The position numbers and the translations under genes were made by a program. A stretch of DNA of 39,479 nt from Sphingopyxis soli. GTDB taxonomy: Bacteria > Pseudomonadota > Alphaproteobacteria > Sphingomonadales > Sphingomonadaceae. This document shows positions 1 to 8,124 of this stretch, piece by piece; position 1 is the first letter of the stretch; each line of letters opens with the position of its first letter. The DNA lies in the NCBI RefSeq assembly GCF_018682675.1, contig NZ_JAFMTR010000024.1, forward strand, positions 1-39,479. Direction: 5' to 3'. The notes under the pieces are model-generated. The model did no database searches. It saw only the letters and a list, made by a program, of their open reading frames with translations, and was not told where the DNA came from.

Positions 1-7
1 GTGCGTT

Positions 8-30
8 CGGTTTTGATTGAATCAAAACCG
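8..30. repeat. perfect 23-bp palindrome
   Basis: Two 11-base arms (CGGTTTTGATT and AATCAAAACCG) surround a single central G. This is seen directly. With almost no loop it looks more like a protein-binding site than a transcription terminator. It could belong to a gene beyond the left edge of the window; its role is unknown. Confidence 0.5.
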
Positions 31-68
31 GCACTCCAGATTCCTGTTTTGCCGTGTTTTCCGGGTCG

Positions 69-86
69 TCAGGTGATTCCACCTGA
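69..86. repeat. short inverted repeat downstream of the entericidin-like gene
   Basis: TCAGGTG and CACCTGA form a perfect 7-base stem with an ATTC loop, starting 13 bases after the stop codon of the leftward lipoprotein gene. It has no T-run on that strand, so a factor-independent terminator is only possible, not shown. Confidence 0.35.
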
Positions 87-98
87 CTTGAAAACACT

Positions 99-233
99 CT
101 AGCAGTTGCCCTTCACGCCATCGGCACAGTCGCCGACAGACCCGACGTCCTTCCCGGCGCCTTCAATCGTATTGCAGGCAGACAGGATCAGTATCGAGCT
201 GCCAATTGCGAAAATTTTCAGAAACATTTTCAT
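99..233 (-). CDS. entericidin-like small lipoprotein (44 aa)
   Basis: A short hydrophobic signal (KIFAIGSSILILSAC) ends in a lipobox LSAC with the lipidated cysteine at residue 20, followed by a mature tail of about 24 residues containing EGAGKDVGSVGDCADG. This layout and the NTIEGAGKDV stretch are typical of the entericidin A/B family, small membrane lipoproteins linked to envelope stress and toxin-antidote behaviour in Escherichia coli. The start at 233 is supported by a GGAGAG ribosome site 5-6 bases upstream; an open frame extends further upstream but has no family signature. The mature part has two extra cysteines. The function here is an inference from family resemblance. Confidence 0.75.
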   Translation of the reverse strand: MKMFLKIFAIGSSILILSACNTIEGAGKDVGSVGDCADGVKGNC

Positions 234-460
234 TGTCTCTCTCCGGCGACGAGGGCGATCCGCCCCCTTTCTGGTTTCGGTGTTCCGACAACCGTCGTTC
301 GCCGCTATTGTTCCCGTCGTCAGCGTCGCGATAGCCGAAGCGTTCAAAATGATCGCCGGGCCGGGGCGAATCCCGGGCTTGACCCGGCACTTGCCTTTCC
401 GTTCAATAGACTGGCTCCGGGTCGAATTCGGTGTGACCCAAGTTGGAAAACGATGCCCGA

Positions 461-838
461 ATGACGAACCCCGACGCGCCCTATCATGCGCATATCTACT
501 ACGATCCCGCCGAGCGGCCCGCGGCGGTCGCGCTGCGCGATGCGTTCGGCGCCGACCCGGCGATCCTGTTCGTCGGCGCGCTGACCGACGGACCCGCCGC
601 ACCGCACCCGATCGCGCAATATGAGGTGCATTTCCTGGCCAGCCATCGGCCTGCGGTACTCGCGGCGATCGAGGCGACGGGGCTGCGGGCGCTCGTCCAT
701 CCGCTGACCGAGGACGATCTCGCCGATCACACCAGCCTCGCGCACTGGATCGGCGAGCCGGTCGAACTCGACGTGACGGTGCTCGATCCGCCCGGCGTCA
801 ATCAGGGGATCCCGCGCTTCGGGATTTCGGATTTCTAG
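461..838 (+). CDS. DOPA 4,5-dioxygenase family protein (125 aa)
   Basis: The protein begins MTNPDAPYHAHIYYD, with the H-x-H-x-Y motif that marks the small DOPA 4,5-dioxygenase-like family. The C-terminal half (RALVHPLTEDDLADHTSLAH) supplies the other conserved histidines, and 125 residues is the usual size. Family members are extradiol-type ring-cleaving enzymes or relatives of unknown substrate; no catechol pathway genes lie beside it, so the substrate is unknown. I chose the ATG at 461; a TTG at 443 would add six residues. The stop codon shares a CTAG with the stop of the convergent hisZ gene. Confidence 0.75.
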   Translation: MTNPDAPYHAHIYYDPAERPAAVALRDAFGADPAILFVGALTDGPAAPHPIAQYEVHFLASHRPAVLAAIEATGLRALVHPLTEDDLADHTSLAHWIGEPVELDVTVLDPPGVNQGIPRFGISDF

Positions 839-1950
839 ACTTCGACCGGGCCGTCGGGTCCGAGGGTGAAGCCGCAACCGAGGCGTTCGGCATTCTCCGC
901 ATCGGTAAGCGCGGCCACCGTCTGCCACCCGTCGGCGCGCAGGCTTGCGGCGAGGGCTGGATCGTGGCCGAGGGGGAGGAAGATGCGGCGTTCGGCGTCA
1001 TTTTCGGCGCCGAGGCCGTCGTCGATCAGCGGATCGGGATAGAGCGAGAAGCCGACCGCCGATTCCTCCTGGTCCTCGCCGAGCGGAATTGCATAGCCGC
1101 CGCCGCGGCCGATCGCATCGCCCTGGCCGGGGACGAAGATCTGGAAGCCGAACCAGCTTTGATAGGCGAAGCCGTGGCGCTCGGTCGGGTCGAGCGTCAG
1201 CGATACGCGATTGCGGATCGGCGCGGCGATCGCCTCGAGCGCGTCGATCCGGCTGGCGAGCGTACCGGTCGTGTCGAAGGCGCGCAGGTCGGCGATGGCG
1301 CGATCGAACGGGCCGGTCGCGCGGAGCAGCGGCAGATAGGCTTCGGCGCCGATGCGCGCCAACGCGCCGGCGTCCTTGGCGTCGAGTTCGTCGCGCAGGC
1401 TTTCGATATCGGCCTCGACCGGCAACGGCCCGTCGGCGAGCAGGGCGACGGCATCGGGCAGGGTGAAGTCGATGGTGACGTCGTCGATCCCCGCCGCGTC
1501 GAGCGCATCGATCGCGACGGTCACGATCTCGCGCGCCGCGGCGACGCTGTCGCTGCCGATCAGTTCGGCGCCGACCTGCAGCATCTCGCGCGCAGGACGG
1601 AGCTGGCTCGCGCGCAGCTTGACGATCTGGCCGGCGTAGCAGAGGCGCAGCGGACGCGGCGCCTTGGCGAGCAGCGAGGTCGCGATGCGGCCGACCTGCC
1701 GCGTGATGTCGGGACGCAGCGCGAGCGTGCGCTGCGACACCGGATCGGTGAAGCGAAGGAGGTCGCGCGCGCTGCGATCATCGTCGCCGCCAAGCGTTTC
1801 GCGAAATTCGGCCAGCGGCGGCGACACGCGGCCATAGCCGTGCGACCGCATCGTATCGACAAGGGCGCGCGTCACGCGCGAAGCGGCCTCGGCCTGCGTC
1901 GGCAAGCGGTCGCGGAGGCCTTCGGGCAACAGGGCAGGGGCGCGGGGCAT
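835..1950 (-). CDS. hisZ: ATP phosphoribosyltransferase regulatory subunit HisZ
   Basis: This is a class II histidyl-tRNA synthetase paralogue of 371 residues, without the C-terminal anticodon-binding domain of a true HisRS. Visible core motifs are LLPEGLRDRLP near the start, RFTDPVSQRTLALRPDIT (motif 2 region, about residues 66-83) and GRGGGYAIPLG (about 283). HisZ partners the short form of HisG in the first step of histidine synthesis; hisG is not in the window. It is the last gene of the leftward serC-serA-hisZ run, the usual sphingomonad arrangement. A palindromic element of about 140 bp separates it from serA, so cotranscription is likely but not certain. Confidence 0.88.
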   Translation of the reverse strand: MPRAPALLPEGLRDRLPTQAEAASRVTRALVDTMRSHGYGRVSPPLAEFRETLGGDDDRSARDLLRFTDPVSQRTLALRPDITRQVGRIATSLLAKAPRPLRLCYAGQIVKLRASQLRPAREMLQVGAELIGSDSVAAAREIVTVAIDALDAAGIDDVTIDFTLPDAVALLADGPLPVEADIESLRDELDAKDAGALARIGAEAYLPLLRATGPFDRAIADLRAFDTTGTLASRIDALEAIAAPIRNRVSLTLDPTERHGFAYQSWFGFQIFVPGQGDAIGRGGGYAIPLGEDQEESAVGFSLYPDPLIDDGLGAENDAERRIFLPLGHDPALAASLRADGWQTVAALTDAENAERLGCGFTLGPDGPVEV

Positions 1951-1975
1951 GGGGTGGCCTTAGAAGGGTGGAGAG

Positions 1976-2112
1976 GGGAGTTCAATATAGTCCCCCGCCC
2001 GCTTGCAGGAGGGGTTAGGGGCGGGCAGCGACGGTGCGGATGCCCACCCCGCTGCGACTAACGCGCAAGCGCGTAAGTCCCGCTGCCCCTCCCGCAGGCG
2101 AGCGGGGAACTT
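1976..2112. repeat. GC-rich palindromic intergenic element between serA and hisZ
   Basis: The stretch is a mosaic of inverted repeats: a perfect ACGCGC-AA-GCGCGT hairpin in the middle, flanked by C-rich and G-rich arms (GGGGCGGGCAGCG against CGCTGCCCCTCCCGC). Such elements are common between genes in sphingomonads. It lies inside the presumed serC-serA-hisZ transcript and could stabilise the upstream mRNA or lower hisZ expression; this is inference. Confidence 0.5.
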
Positions 2113-2116
2113 GGCG

Positions 2117-3703
2117 TCAGAACTTCAGACCCTTCACCGTCTTCACGCCCGGCAATTGGCAGATCTGCCACAGCAGGGGTTCCGGCAGCGGCGAGTCGAG
2201 GCTTAATAGCAGCACCGCTTCACCGCCCGCGGCGCGGCGGCCAAGGTGGAAGGTGCCGATGTTGAGCCCCGCGTCGCCGAGCGTCGTGCCGATGCGGCCG
2301 ATGAAGCCCGGCGCGTCCTCGTTGACGATGTAGAGCATGTGGCCGTCGAGATCGGCCTCGACCTTGATCCCGAACATCTCGACGAGGCGCGGGTCGCCGT
2401 TGCTGAACAAGGTGCCCGCCACCGAACGGTCGCCCGCTTCGGTTGCGACCGTGACGCGGACGAGCGTGTGATAGTCTCCGTCGCGGTCGTGGCGTACTTC
2501 GCGGACGTCGAGACCGCGTTCGCGGGCGAGGTGCGGGGCGTTGACCATGTTCACGCTGTCCGAATAGCGGCGCATCAGGCCGGTCAGCACCGCGGCGGTG
2601 ATCGGCTTGAGGTTGAGTTCGGCGGCGGCACCCTCCACTTCGATCGAGATCGTCGTCAGATTGTCGTGCGCGAGCTGGCCAACGAGGCTACCGAGCTTTT
2701 CGGCGAGGCTCATATAGGGGCGCAGCTTCGGCGCTTCCTCCGCCGACAGGCTGGGCACGTTGAGCGCGTTGGTGATGCCGCCGGTGAGCAGATAGTCGCT
2801 GATCTGCTCGGCGACCTGGATCGCGACATTGACCTGGGCTTCATCGGTCGACGCGCCGAGGTGCGGCGTACAGATGAAGTTCGGGGTGCCGAACAGCGGG
2901 TGGTCGGCCGGCGGCGGCTCGGTCGCAAACACGTCGAGCGCCGCGCCCGCGACATGGCCGCTGTCGAGCGCTTCCTTGAGCGCCGCCTCGTCGATCAGCC
3001 CGCCGCGCGCGCAGTTGATGATGCGAACGCCCTTCTTGGCCTTGGCGATATTCTCGGCCGACAGGATATTGCGCGTCTGGTCGGTCAGCGGGGTATGCAG
3101 CGTGATAAAATCCGCCTTTGCCAGCAGCGTGTCGAGATCGGCCTTTTCGACGCCGAGCTCGATCGCGCGCTCGGGGGTCAGGAAGGGGTCGAAGGCGACG
3201 ACCTTCATGCGCAGGCCCAGCGCGCGTTCGGCGACGATGCTGCCGATATTGCCGCACCCGATCAGGCCGAGCGTCTTCGAGGTCAGCTCGACGCCCATGA
3301 AGTCGTTCTTCGGCCATTTGCCCGCTTGGGTCAGCGCATTGGCTTCGGGGATCTGGCGCGCGAGCGCGAACATCATCGCGATCGCATGTTCGGCGGTGGT
3401 GATGCTGTTGCCGAAGGGCGTGTTCATCACGATGACGCCCCGTTTCGATGCGGCCGGGATATCGACATTGTCGACGCCGATCCCGGCGCGCCCGACGACC
3501 TTCAGGTTCGCCGCGGCGGCGAGGACGTCGGCGGTGACCTTGGTGGCCGAGCGGATCGCGAGGCCGTCATAGGCGCCGATCATCGCGATCAGCTCGTCCC
3601 TGGTCTTGCCGGTGATGACGTCGACGTGGATGCCGCGTTCGGCGAAGATCGCGGCGGCCTTGGGGTCCATCTTGTCGCTGATGAGGACTTTGGGTGCAGT
3701 CAT
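2117..3703 (-). CDS. serA: D-3-phosphoglycerate dehydrogenase SerA
   Basis: The 528-residue protein carries the full long-form SerA layout: substrate-binding domain, NAD-binding domain with GLIGCGNIGSIVAERA (about residues 147-162), the catalytic RGGLIDEAAL and CTPHLGASTDEA segments, an intervening ASB-type domain, and a C-terminal ACT domain (about 455-528) used for serine feedback in this family. It oxidises 3-phosphoglycerate to 3-phosphohydroxypyruvate in the cytoplasm. It follows serC by about 108 bases, and the gap holds a palindromic repeat. The ribosome site GGAAGG lies 8-9 bases ahead of the ATG, at the edge of that repeat. Confidence 0.95.
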   Translation of the reverse strand: MTAPKVLISDKMDPKAAAIFAERGIHVDVITGKTRDELIAMIGAYDGLAIRSATKVTADVLAAAANLKVVGRAGIGVDNVDIPAASKRGVIVMNTPFGNSITTAEHAIAMMFALARQIPEANALTQAGKWPKNDFMGVELTSKTLGLIGCGNIGSIVAERALGLRMKVVAFDPFLTPERAIELGVEKADLDTLLAKADFITLHTPLTDQTRNILSAENIAKAKKGVRIINCARGGLIDEAALKEALDSGHVAGAALDVFATEPPPADHPLFGTPNFICTPHLGASTDEAQVNVAIQVAEQISDYLLTGGITNALNVPSLSAEEAPKLRPYMSLAEKLGSLVGQLAHDNLTTISIEVEGAAAELNLKPITAAVLTGLMRRYSDSVNMVNAPHLARERGLDVREVRHDRDGDYHTLVRVTVATEAGDRSVAGTLFSNGDPRLVEMFGIKVEADLDGHMLYIVNEDAPGFIGRIGTTLGDAGLNIGTFHLGRRAAGGEAVLLLSLDSPLPEPLLWQICQLPGVKTVKGLKF

Positions 3704-3718
3704 GATATTGAACCTTCC

Positions 3719-3806
3719 GTGTGCTCCCGCGAAGGCGGGAGCCCAGTTCCCGATGCTTGCGGAATGAAATGGCAGGAGATGGGTCCCCGCCTTCGCGGGG
3801 ACACAC
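3719..3806. repeat. inverted-repeat element between serC and serA
   Basis: The outer 26 or so bases of the element are near-perfect inverted copies (starting GTGTGCTCCCGCGAAGGCGG on the left and, read on the other strand, GTGTGTCCCCGCGAAGGCGG on the right), and each arm is itself a hairpin around CGAAGG/CCTTCG. About 35 bases lie between them. It is a REP/BIME-like element of the kind dispersed in alphaproteobacterial genomes. Its position inside the serC-serA transcript suggests mRNA processing or stabilisation. Confidence 0.65.
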
Positions 3807-3811
3807 TGAAA

Positions 3812-4936
3812 TTACTTGAGGCTGGCGTAAGCCCAGTCGAGCCACGGCCCGAGCGCTTCGATATCGGCGGTGTCGACGGTCGCGCCGCACCAGATGCGAA
3901 GCCCCGGGGGCGCGTCGCGATAGCCCGCGATGTCATAAGCCGTGCCTTCGGCTTCGAGGAGGCCGGCGAACGTCTTGATGAAGCCCTCGTCGGCGCCGGC
4001 GACCGACAGGCAGACCGAGGTCTTCGATCGGCTGGCGGGATCGGCGGCGAGGTGGCTCAGCCAGTCGCGGTCTTCGACGATCTTGTCGAGCGCCGCGGCG
4101 TTGGCATCGCTGCGCGCCTTGAGTCCGTCGAGACCGCCGAGCGACTTCGCCCATTCGAGCGCGAAAATCGCATCCTCGACGGCGAGCATCGACGGCGTGT
4201 TGATCGTCTCGCCCTTGAACACGCCCTCGGCGAGCGCGCCCTTGGAAACGAGGCGGAACACCTTCGGCAGCGGCCAGGCGGGGGTGTGGGATTCGAGCCG
4301 TTCGACAGCGCGCGGGCCGAGGATCAGCACGCCATGGCCGCCTTCGCCGCCGAGCACCTTCTGCCAGCTGAAGGTCGCGACGTCGATCTTGTCCCACGGC
4401 AGGTCGTAGGCGAACACGGCCGAGGTTGCATCGGCGAAGCTCAGCCCTTCGCGGTCGGCGGCGATCCACTCGCCATCGGGCACGCGGACGCCGCTGGTGG
4501 TGCCGTTCCAGGTGAAGAGGACGTCGTTCGACCAGTCGACTTGGCCCAGGTCGGGAAGCTCGCCGTAGTCGGCGCGGATGACGGTCGGATCGAGCTTGAG
4601 CTGCTTGGCGGCGTCGGTGACCCAGCCTTCGCCGAAGCTCTCCCAGGCGAGCGTCGTGACCGGGCGGGCGCCGAGCATCGTCCACATCGCCATTTCAAAC
4701 GCGCCGGTGTCCGATCCGGGCACGATGCCGATGCGGTGCGTGTCGGGGAGCTGCAGCATCTCGCGCATCAGGTCGATGCAATAGGCGAGGCGCGTCTTGC
4801 CGATCTTCGCGCGATGCGAGCGACCGAGCGATTCGGTGGCGAGTTTGTCGGGAGACCAGACCGGCGGCTTGGCGCACGGACCGGAGGAAAAGAAGGGACG
4901 CGCAGGCCTTGCCTGCGGTTTACGCACGTCAGTCAT
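3812..4936 (-). CDS. serC: phosphoserine aminotransferase SerC
   Basis: The protein (374 aa) matches the alphaproteobacterial branch of SerC: FFSSGPCAKPPVWS near the start, a TTSGVRVPDGEWI loop, and the PLP-lysine segment TFSWQKVLGGEGGHG (about residues 189-203). It converts 3-phosphohydroxypyruvate to phosphoserine, the step after SerA. It is first in the leftward run. The start codon at 4936 is supported by AGGAG about 8 bases upstream. The 172 bases up to the divergent extensin-like gene must hold the promoters for both directions; I see no clear riboswitch or attenuator there. Confidence 0.95.
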   Translation of the reverse strand: MTDVRKPQARPARPFFSSGPCAKPPVWSPDKLATESLGRSHRAKIGKTRLAYCIDLMREMLQLPDTHRIGIVPGSDTGAFEMAMWTMLGARPVTTLAWESFGEGWVTDAAKQLKLDPTVIRADYGELPDLGQVDWSNDVLFTWNGTTSGVRVPDGEWIAADREGLSFADATSAVFAYDLPWDKIDVATFSWQKVLGGEGGHGVLILGPRAVERLESHTPAWPLPKVFRLVSKGALAEGVFKGETINTPSMLAVEDAIFALEWAKSLGGLDGLKARSDANAAALDKIVEDRDWLSHLAADPASRSKTSVCLSVAGADEGFIKTFAGLLEAEGTAYDIAGYRDAPPGLRIWCGATVDTADIEALGPWLDWAYASLK

Positions 4937-5108
4937 GTCATACTCTCCTTACAGAGAGCTCGCGCGGCGTTGGGACCGCGTGGCCCGGCGCCGCGTTTAG
5001 GGACGGGCGCGCAACTGTCAAACAAAATGCGCGAGCCGGGCGAAATTTTCGATGAGCCGAGAGCGAGAGTTAGCGATTTGTTAACCATGTTCGTTACAGA
5101 TTGGCGCC

Positions 5109-5810
5109 ATGGCGTTCCCTGCTTTCCTTCGGCCTCGGGTGCTAGTCGCGGCGACTGCTGCACTGGCGCTTTCGGCCTGTTTCGGCGCGCCGGACGTAAT
5201 GAAACAGGGGGGCGGGAAGCACGCGGGCGCCAGCACGCCGCAGCGGCCGCAAGTTACCGGAACGCCGTCCTTCACCAGCCCGGAGGCCAGGCAATGCGCC
5301 TTCGACCTCAAGCAGGCGGGGGTGCGCTTTACCCCACTGCCGAACACGGATCACGGCGGCGGGTGCAGCTCGATCGATTCGGTGAAGCTGCTCGATATCG
5401 GGACGCCGGTCACCAACCTCGGCCCGATGACCTGTCCGCTGGCCAGGAATTTCGCGGCGTGGGCACACTATGCGGTGAAGCCGGCGGCGCGCCAGTTCTT
5501 CGGACAGGACGTCGTGAAGATCGAGACCTATGGCACCTACAGCTGCCGCAACATCTATGGCGGCCGGTCGGGACGGATTTCGCAGCACGCCTATTCGAAC
5601 GCGATCGACGTCGCAGGTTTCGTGCTGGCCGACGGGCGCCGCATCATGCTCGACGGCGGCTGGAACGGCGATCGGGCCTCGCGCGACTTCCTGCGCGCGC
5701 TGCACAAATCGGCGTGCCGCCGTTTCGGGACGGTGCTGAGCCCCGATTACAACGCGGCGCACTACAATCATTTCCACATGGACATGAGCGGCAACGGATA
5801 CTGCCGATAA
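5109..5810 (+). CDS. extensin-like family lipoprotein with M15-like metal site
   Basis: A 233-residue secreted lipoprotein: hydrophobic signal at residues 10-23, lipobox LSAC with cysteine 24, then the extensin-like C-terminal domain. The domain carries an H-x6-D segment (HAYSNAID) and an H-x-H segment (YNHFHMD), the pattern of the D-Ala-D-Ala peptidase (M15) zinc site, so peptidoglycan cleavage is plausible; no activity is established from sequence alone. Several cysteines (CAFDL, GCSSID, TCPLA, YSCRNIY, ACRRF) suggest disulfides in the periplasm. No good ribosome site precedes the ATG at 5109. It is divergent from serC. Confidence 0.8.
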   Translation: MAFPAFLRPRVLVAATAALALSACFGAPDVMKQGGGKHAGASTPQRPQVTGTPSFTSPEARQCAFDLKQAGVRFTPLPNTDHGGGCSSIDSVKLLDIGTPVTNLGPMTCPLARNFAAWAHYAVKPAARQFFGQDVVKIETYGTYSCRNIYGGRSGRISQHAYSNAIDVAGFVLADGRRIMLDGGWNGDRASRDFLRALHKSACRRFGTVLSPDYNAAHYNHFHMDMSGNGYCR

Positions 5811-5856
5811 GGCGCCCGACTTGGCAAAGTCACGCGAAGCGGCTAGCCGTCCGCCA

Positions 5857-6729
5857 ATGACAAAAGACAAGCAACCCCATCGTTCGCGCTTCCACAAGGC
5901 CAAGGATGACGCCCAGTTCGCCAAGCAGGCGACGACCACCCCGCAGACCGCCGATCCGGCTTACAAGCTGGCCTTCCAGGACAATGACTTCCTGCTACGC
6001 GAGGATCTGCGCCCGGTTCGTTTCCAGCTCGAGCTCCTGAAGCCCGAACTGCTGCTCGACGAAGCTGGAATCGAGTCGACGCTGGTCATCTATGGTTCGG
6101 CGCGCATCCCCGAGCCTGCCGAAGCCGACGCGCTCGAAGCCGCGGCGACCGACGACATCCAGCGCACCATCGCGCGGCGCCTCAAGGCCAAGGCCAAATA
6201 TTACGACGAAGCCCGAAAGCTGGCTCGGCTCGCGAGCCAGGTGCCGTGCGACGAGGATGGCTGTCGCCATTTCGTCGTCTGCTCGGGCGGCGGGCCGTCG
6301 ATCATGGAGGCCGCGAACCGCGGCGCCGCCGACGAGGGGCGCGAATCGATCGGGCTCAACATCGTGCTGCCGCACGAACAGGCGCCGAACCGCTATGTCA
6401 CGCCGTCGCTGAGCTTCCAGTTCCACTATTTCGCGCTGCGCAAGATGCACTTCCTGCTCCGCGCACGCGCGGTCGCCGTGTTCCCCGGCGGTTTCGGCAC
6501 CTTCGACGAGATGTTCGAGCTGCTGACCTTGATCCAGACGGGCAAGATCAAGCCGATCCCGATCGTCCTGTTCGGCAAGGAATTCTGGCAGCGCGTCGTC
6601 AATTTCGACGCGCTGGTCGAAGAAGGCGTGGTGAGCGCGCGCGATCTCGACCTGTTCAAATTCGTCGAGACGGCGGACGAAGCCTGGGCGATCATCCAGG
6701 ACTTCTACGCGAACGTCGAGCATCATTGA
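5857..6729 (+). CDS. LOG family protein (TIGR00730, cytokinin-nucleotide phosphoribohydrolase-like)
   Basis: A Rossmann-like protein of 290 residues from the chosen ATG. The nucleotide-binding loop GGGPSIMEAANRGA and the signature PGGFGTFDEMFELLT are both intact. LOG-family enzymes hydrolyse AMP or cytokinin riboside monophosphate to free base and ribose 5-phosphate; bacterial members are often called lysine decarboxylase by mistake. It is longer at the N-terminus than plant LOG, as in the long bacterial subfamily. A TTG at 5821 would add 12 residues; neither start has a strong ribosome site. It starts about 46 bases after the extensin-like gene and may be cotranscribed. Confidence 0.85.
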   Translation: MTKDKQPHRSRFHKAKDDAQFAKQATTTPQTADPAYKLAFQDNDFLLREDLRPVRFQLELLKPELLLDEAGIESTLVIYGSARIPEPAEADALEAAATDDIQRTIARRLKAKAKYYDEARKLARLASQVPCDEDGCRHFVVCSGGGPSIMEAANRGAADEGRESIGLNIVLPHEQAPNRYVTPSLSFQFHYFALRKMHFLLRARAVAVFPGGFGTFDEMFELLTLIQTGKIKPIPIVLFGKEFWQRVVNFDALVEEGVVSARDLDLFKFVETADEAWAIIQDFYANVEHH

Positions 6730-6737
6730 GTTGATGA

Positions 6738-6871
6738 TCCTCCCTGCCGCGAAGCGGTGGGAAGGGGAACTGTCGGCGTAGCCGATGATGGAGGGGCAGC
6801 GACGTCGCGTTAATGCCCCTCCGTCAGCCCTGCGGGCTGCCACCTTCCCCTGGCCTGCGGCAACAGGGAAG
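6738..6871. repeat. palindromic intergenic element, copy 1 of 2
   Basis: The stretch shares its layout and many exact words with the element at 16230-16366: TCCTCCCTG, CGCGAAGCG, GATGGAGGGGC or GGTGGAGGGGC, TAATGCCCCTCCGTCAGC, GCTGCCACCT and CAGGGA in the same order. It contains a long stem pairing GGAGGGGC with GCCCCTCC. Both copies lie between convergent genes, so it may act as a two-way terminator. It marks the boundary between the housekeeping block and the catabolic island. Confidence 0.7.
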
Positions 6872-6878
6872 ATCTACG

Positions 6879-7994
6879 TTACGCCGCCACCCGCTCGCTC
6901 GTCGCCACCTTGGGCTCCACCCCGAACAGCCGCGCGGCGTTCAATCCCAATATGTTGCGGCGCACCTCATCGCTGACGTCCAGCCCTTCGAACAGTTCGT
7001 CGACGATCCGGCGGCTGATCGGGAATGTGCCCTCGGCGTGCGGATAGTCCGAACCCCACATGATATTCTTCGCGCCGGGCAGGCCGGCGGCGGCGGACGT
7101 GATGCAGGCGCGGTCGTGCTGGAAACTCGCCCAGACCTGGTCGTCGACGATCTGGCTCGGAGCGCGGCTCAGCTTTGGAAGGACGAAATTGGCATGCGCG
7201 ACCGATACCTCGTCCATGCGCTCCGCGAGCGCGACGAGCCAGCTGGCGCCGCTTTCGATAAAGGCGACCCGCGCGCCGGGGTTGCGGTCGAGCACCCCGC
7301 CCGAGACCAGATACATCGCCGTCTGCTGCGCGTCGGTCATCTGGTTGGTATAGTTGATGATGCCCGCGCCGGGACCGCGCTCGATCACGACGGTTTCGAG
7401 GCCGGTGCCGGTGTGCATGACGAACACGATCCCCAGCTTTGCCGCCCTGGCAAAAACCGGATCCCACGCCTCGCTGTTATATTTGGGCAGGTTCGGCGGC
7501 GACACCGCCGGCAACATCGCGGCGGTGAAACCCTTCGACGCCAGATAGTCGAGTTCGGCGAGCGTGTTCGAAAAGTCGAGCACGGGCAACATGCCGCAAC
7601 GCACGAAACGATTGGCATGGCCGCCGAGAAAGCCGTCGTTCCAGTCGTTATAGAGGCGCGCCGACGCCGCTTCGGCATCGGCATTGTCGAGGCAATAGAG
7701 CCAGAGACCAAGCGATGGGAAACAGATCTCGCTGTCGATCCCTTCCAGCTCCATATCTTCGAGCCGACCGGAAATCTCGCGAATGCCCCTGCGCTCGTTA
7801 TCGCCCAGCGCCTTTTCGCGGTGTTGGCCGACGCGCAGGCGATAGATGATCTTATCCTTGGTTCCGGTGATCAGATATTCGCCTTCCTTGCGGGCATGGA
7901 TCGCATGATCCTTCAGCGACGCGGGCAGGCCTTCCAGAAAAATATCGGCCGGTTCCATGATGTGGCTGTCGGCGCTGAACACAAAGGGCTTCAT
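6879..7994 (-). CDS. amidohydrolase family 2 (COG2159) metal-dependent hydrolase
   Basis: A 371-residue TIM-barrel hydrolase of the amidohydrolase-2 group that includes ACMSD and related decarboxylases. The first metal motif is D-x-H (FSADSHIMEP, residues 3-12) instead of the usual H-x-H; later metal and catalytic segments are VMHTGTG, AFIESGASW and WGSDYPHAEGTFP. Members carry out decarboxylation or hydrolytic C-C or C-N cleavage; the substrate here is unknown. I chose the ATG at 7994 because a GAGAGG ribosome site sits about 9 bases upstream; an ATG at 8003 abuts that site. The gene is divergent from the gntR operon, and the gap carries operator half-sites. Confidence 0.8.
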   Translation of the reverse strand: MKPFVFSADSHIMEPADIFLEGLPASLKDHAIHARKEGEYLITGTKDKIIYRLRVGQHREKALGDNERRGIREISGRLEDMELEGIDSEICFPSLGLWLYCLDNADAEAASARLYNDWNDGFLGGHANRFVRCGMLPVLDFSNTLAELDYLASKGFTAAMLPAVSPPNLPKYNSEAWDPVFARAAKLGIVFVMHTGTGLETVVIERGPGAGIINYTNQMTDAQQTAMYLVSGGVLDRNPGARVAFIESGASWLVALAERMDEVSVAHANFVLPKLSRAPSQIVDDQVWASFQHDRACITSAAAGLPGAKNIMWGSDYPHAEGTFPISRRIVDELFEGLDVSDEVRRNILGLNAARLFGVEPKVATSERVAA

Positions 7995-8034
7995 GGCAGT
8001 CATCCTCTCGACTCGGCTGGTCTGATCTCGCTTA

Positions 8035-8050
8035 ATAACTACCTAGTTAT
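8035..8050. promoter_or_regulatory. putative GntR-type operator in the divergent promoter
   Basis: ATAACTA and TAGTTAT form a perfect 7-base inverted repeat around CC. The right half, CCTAGTTA, is identical to the start of the site at 10093. The site lies between the leftward amidohydrolase and the gntR gene, suggesting autoregulation. The half-sites are arranged TAACTA-N2-TAGTTA, the reverse of the AGTTA-N2-TAACT order at the two other sites. Assignment to the local GntR protein is inference. Confidence 0.55.
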
Positions 8051-8124
8051 ACAAGATGGAGCAAGGAGAATCTGGACATTTGCCTCTTTGTCCCGTAAAC
8101 AGATACCTGTTAAGGGAGATGTTG

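Noticed and set aside
2246..5860. A 1204-codon open frame on the plus strand opposite serA and serC
   Set aside because: It is an antisense shadow caused by GC-rich codon use; it is rich in Arg, Gly and Asp, crosses the clear serA, serC and extensin-like genes, and shows no domain.
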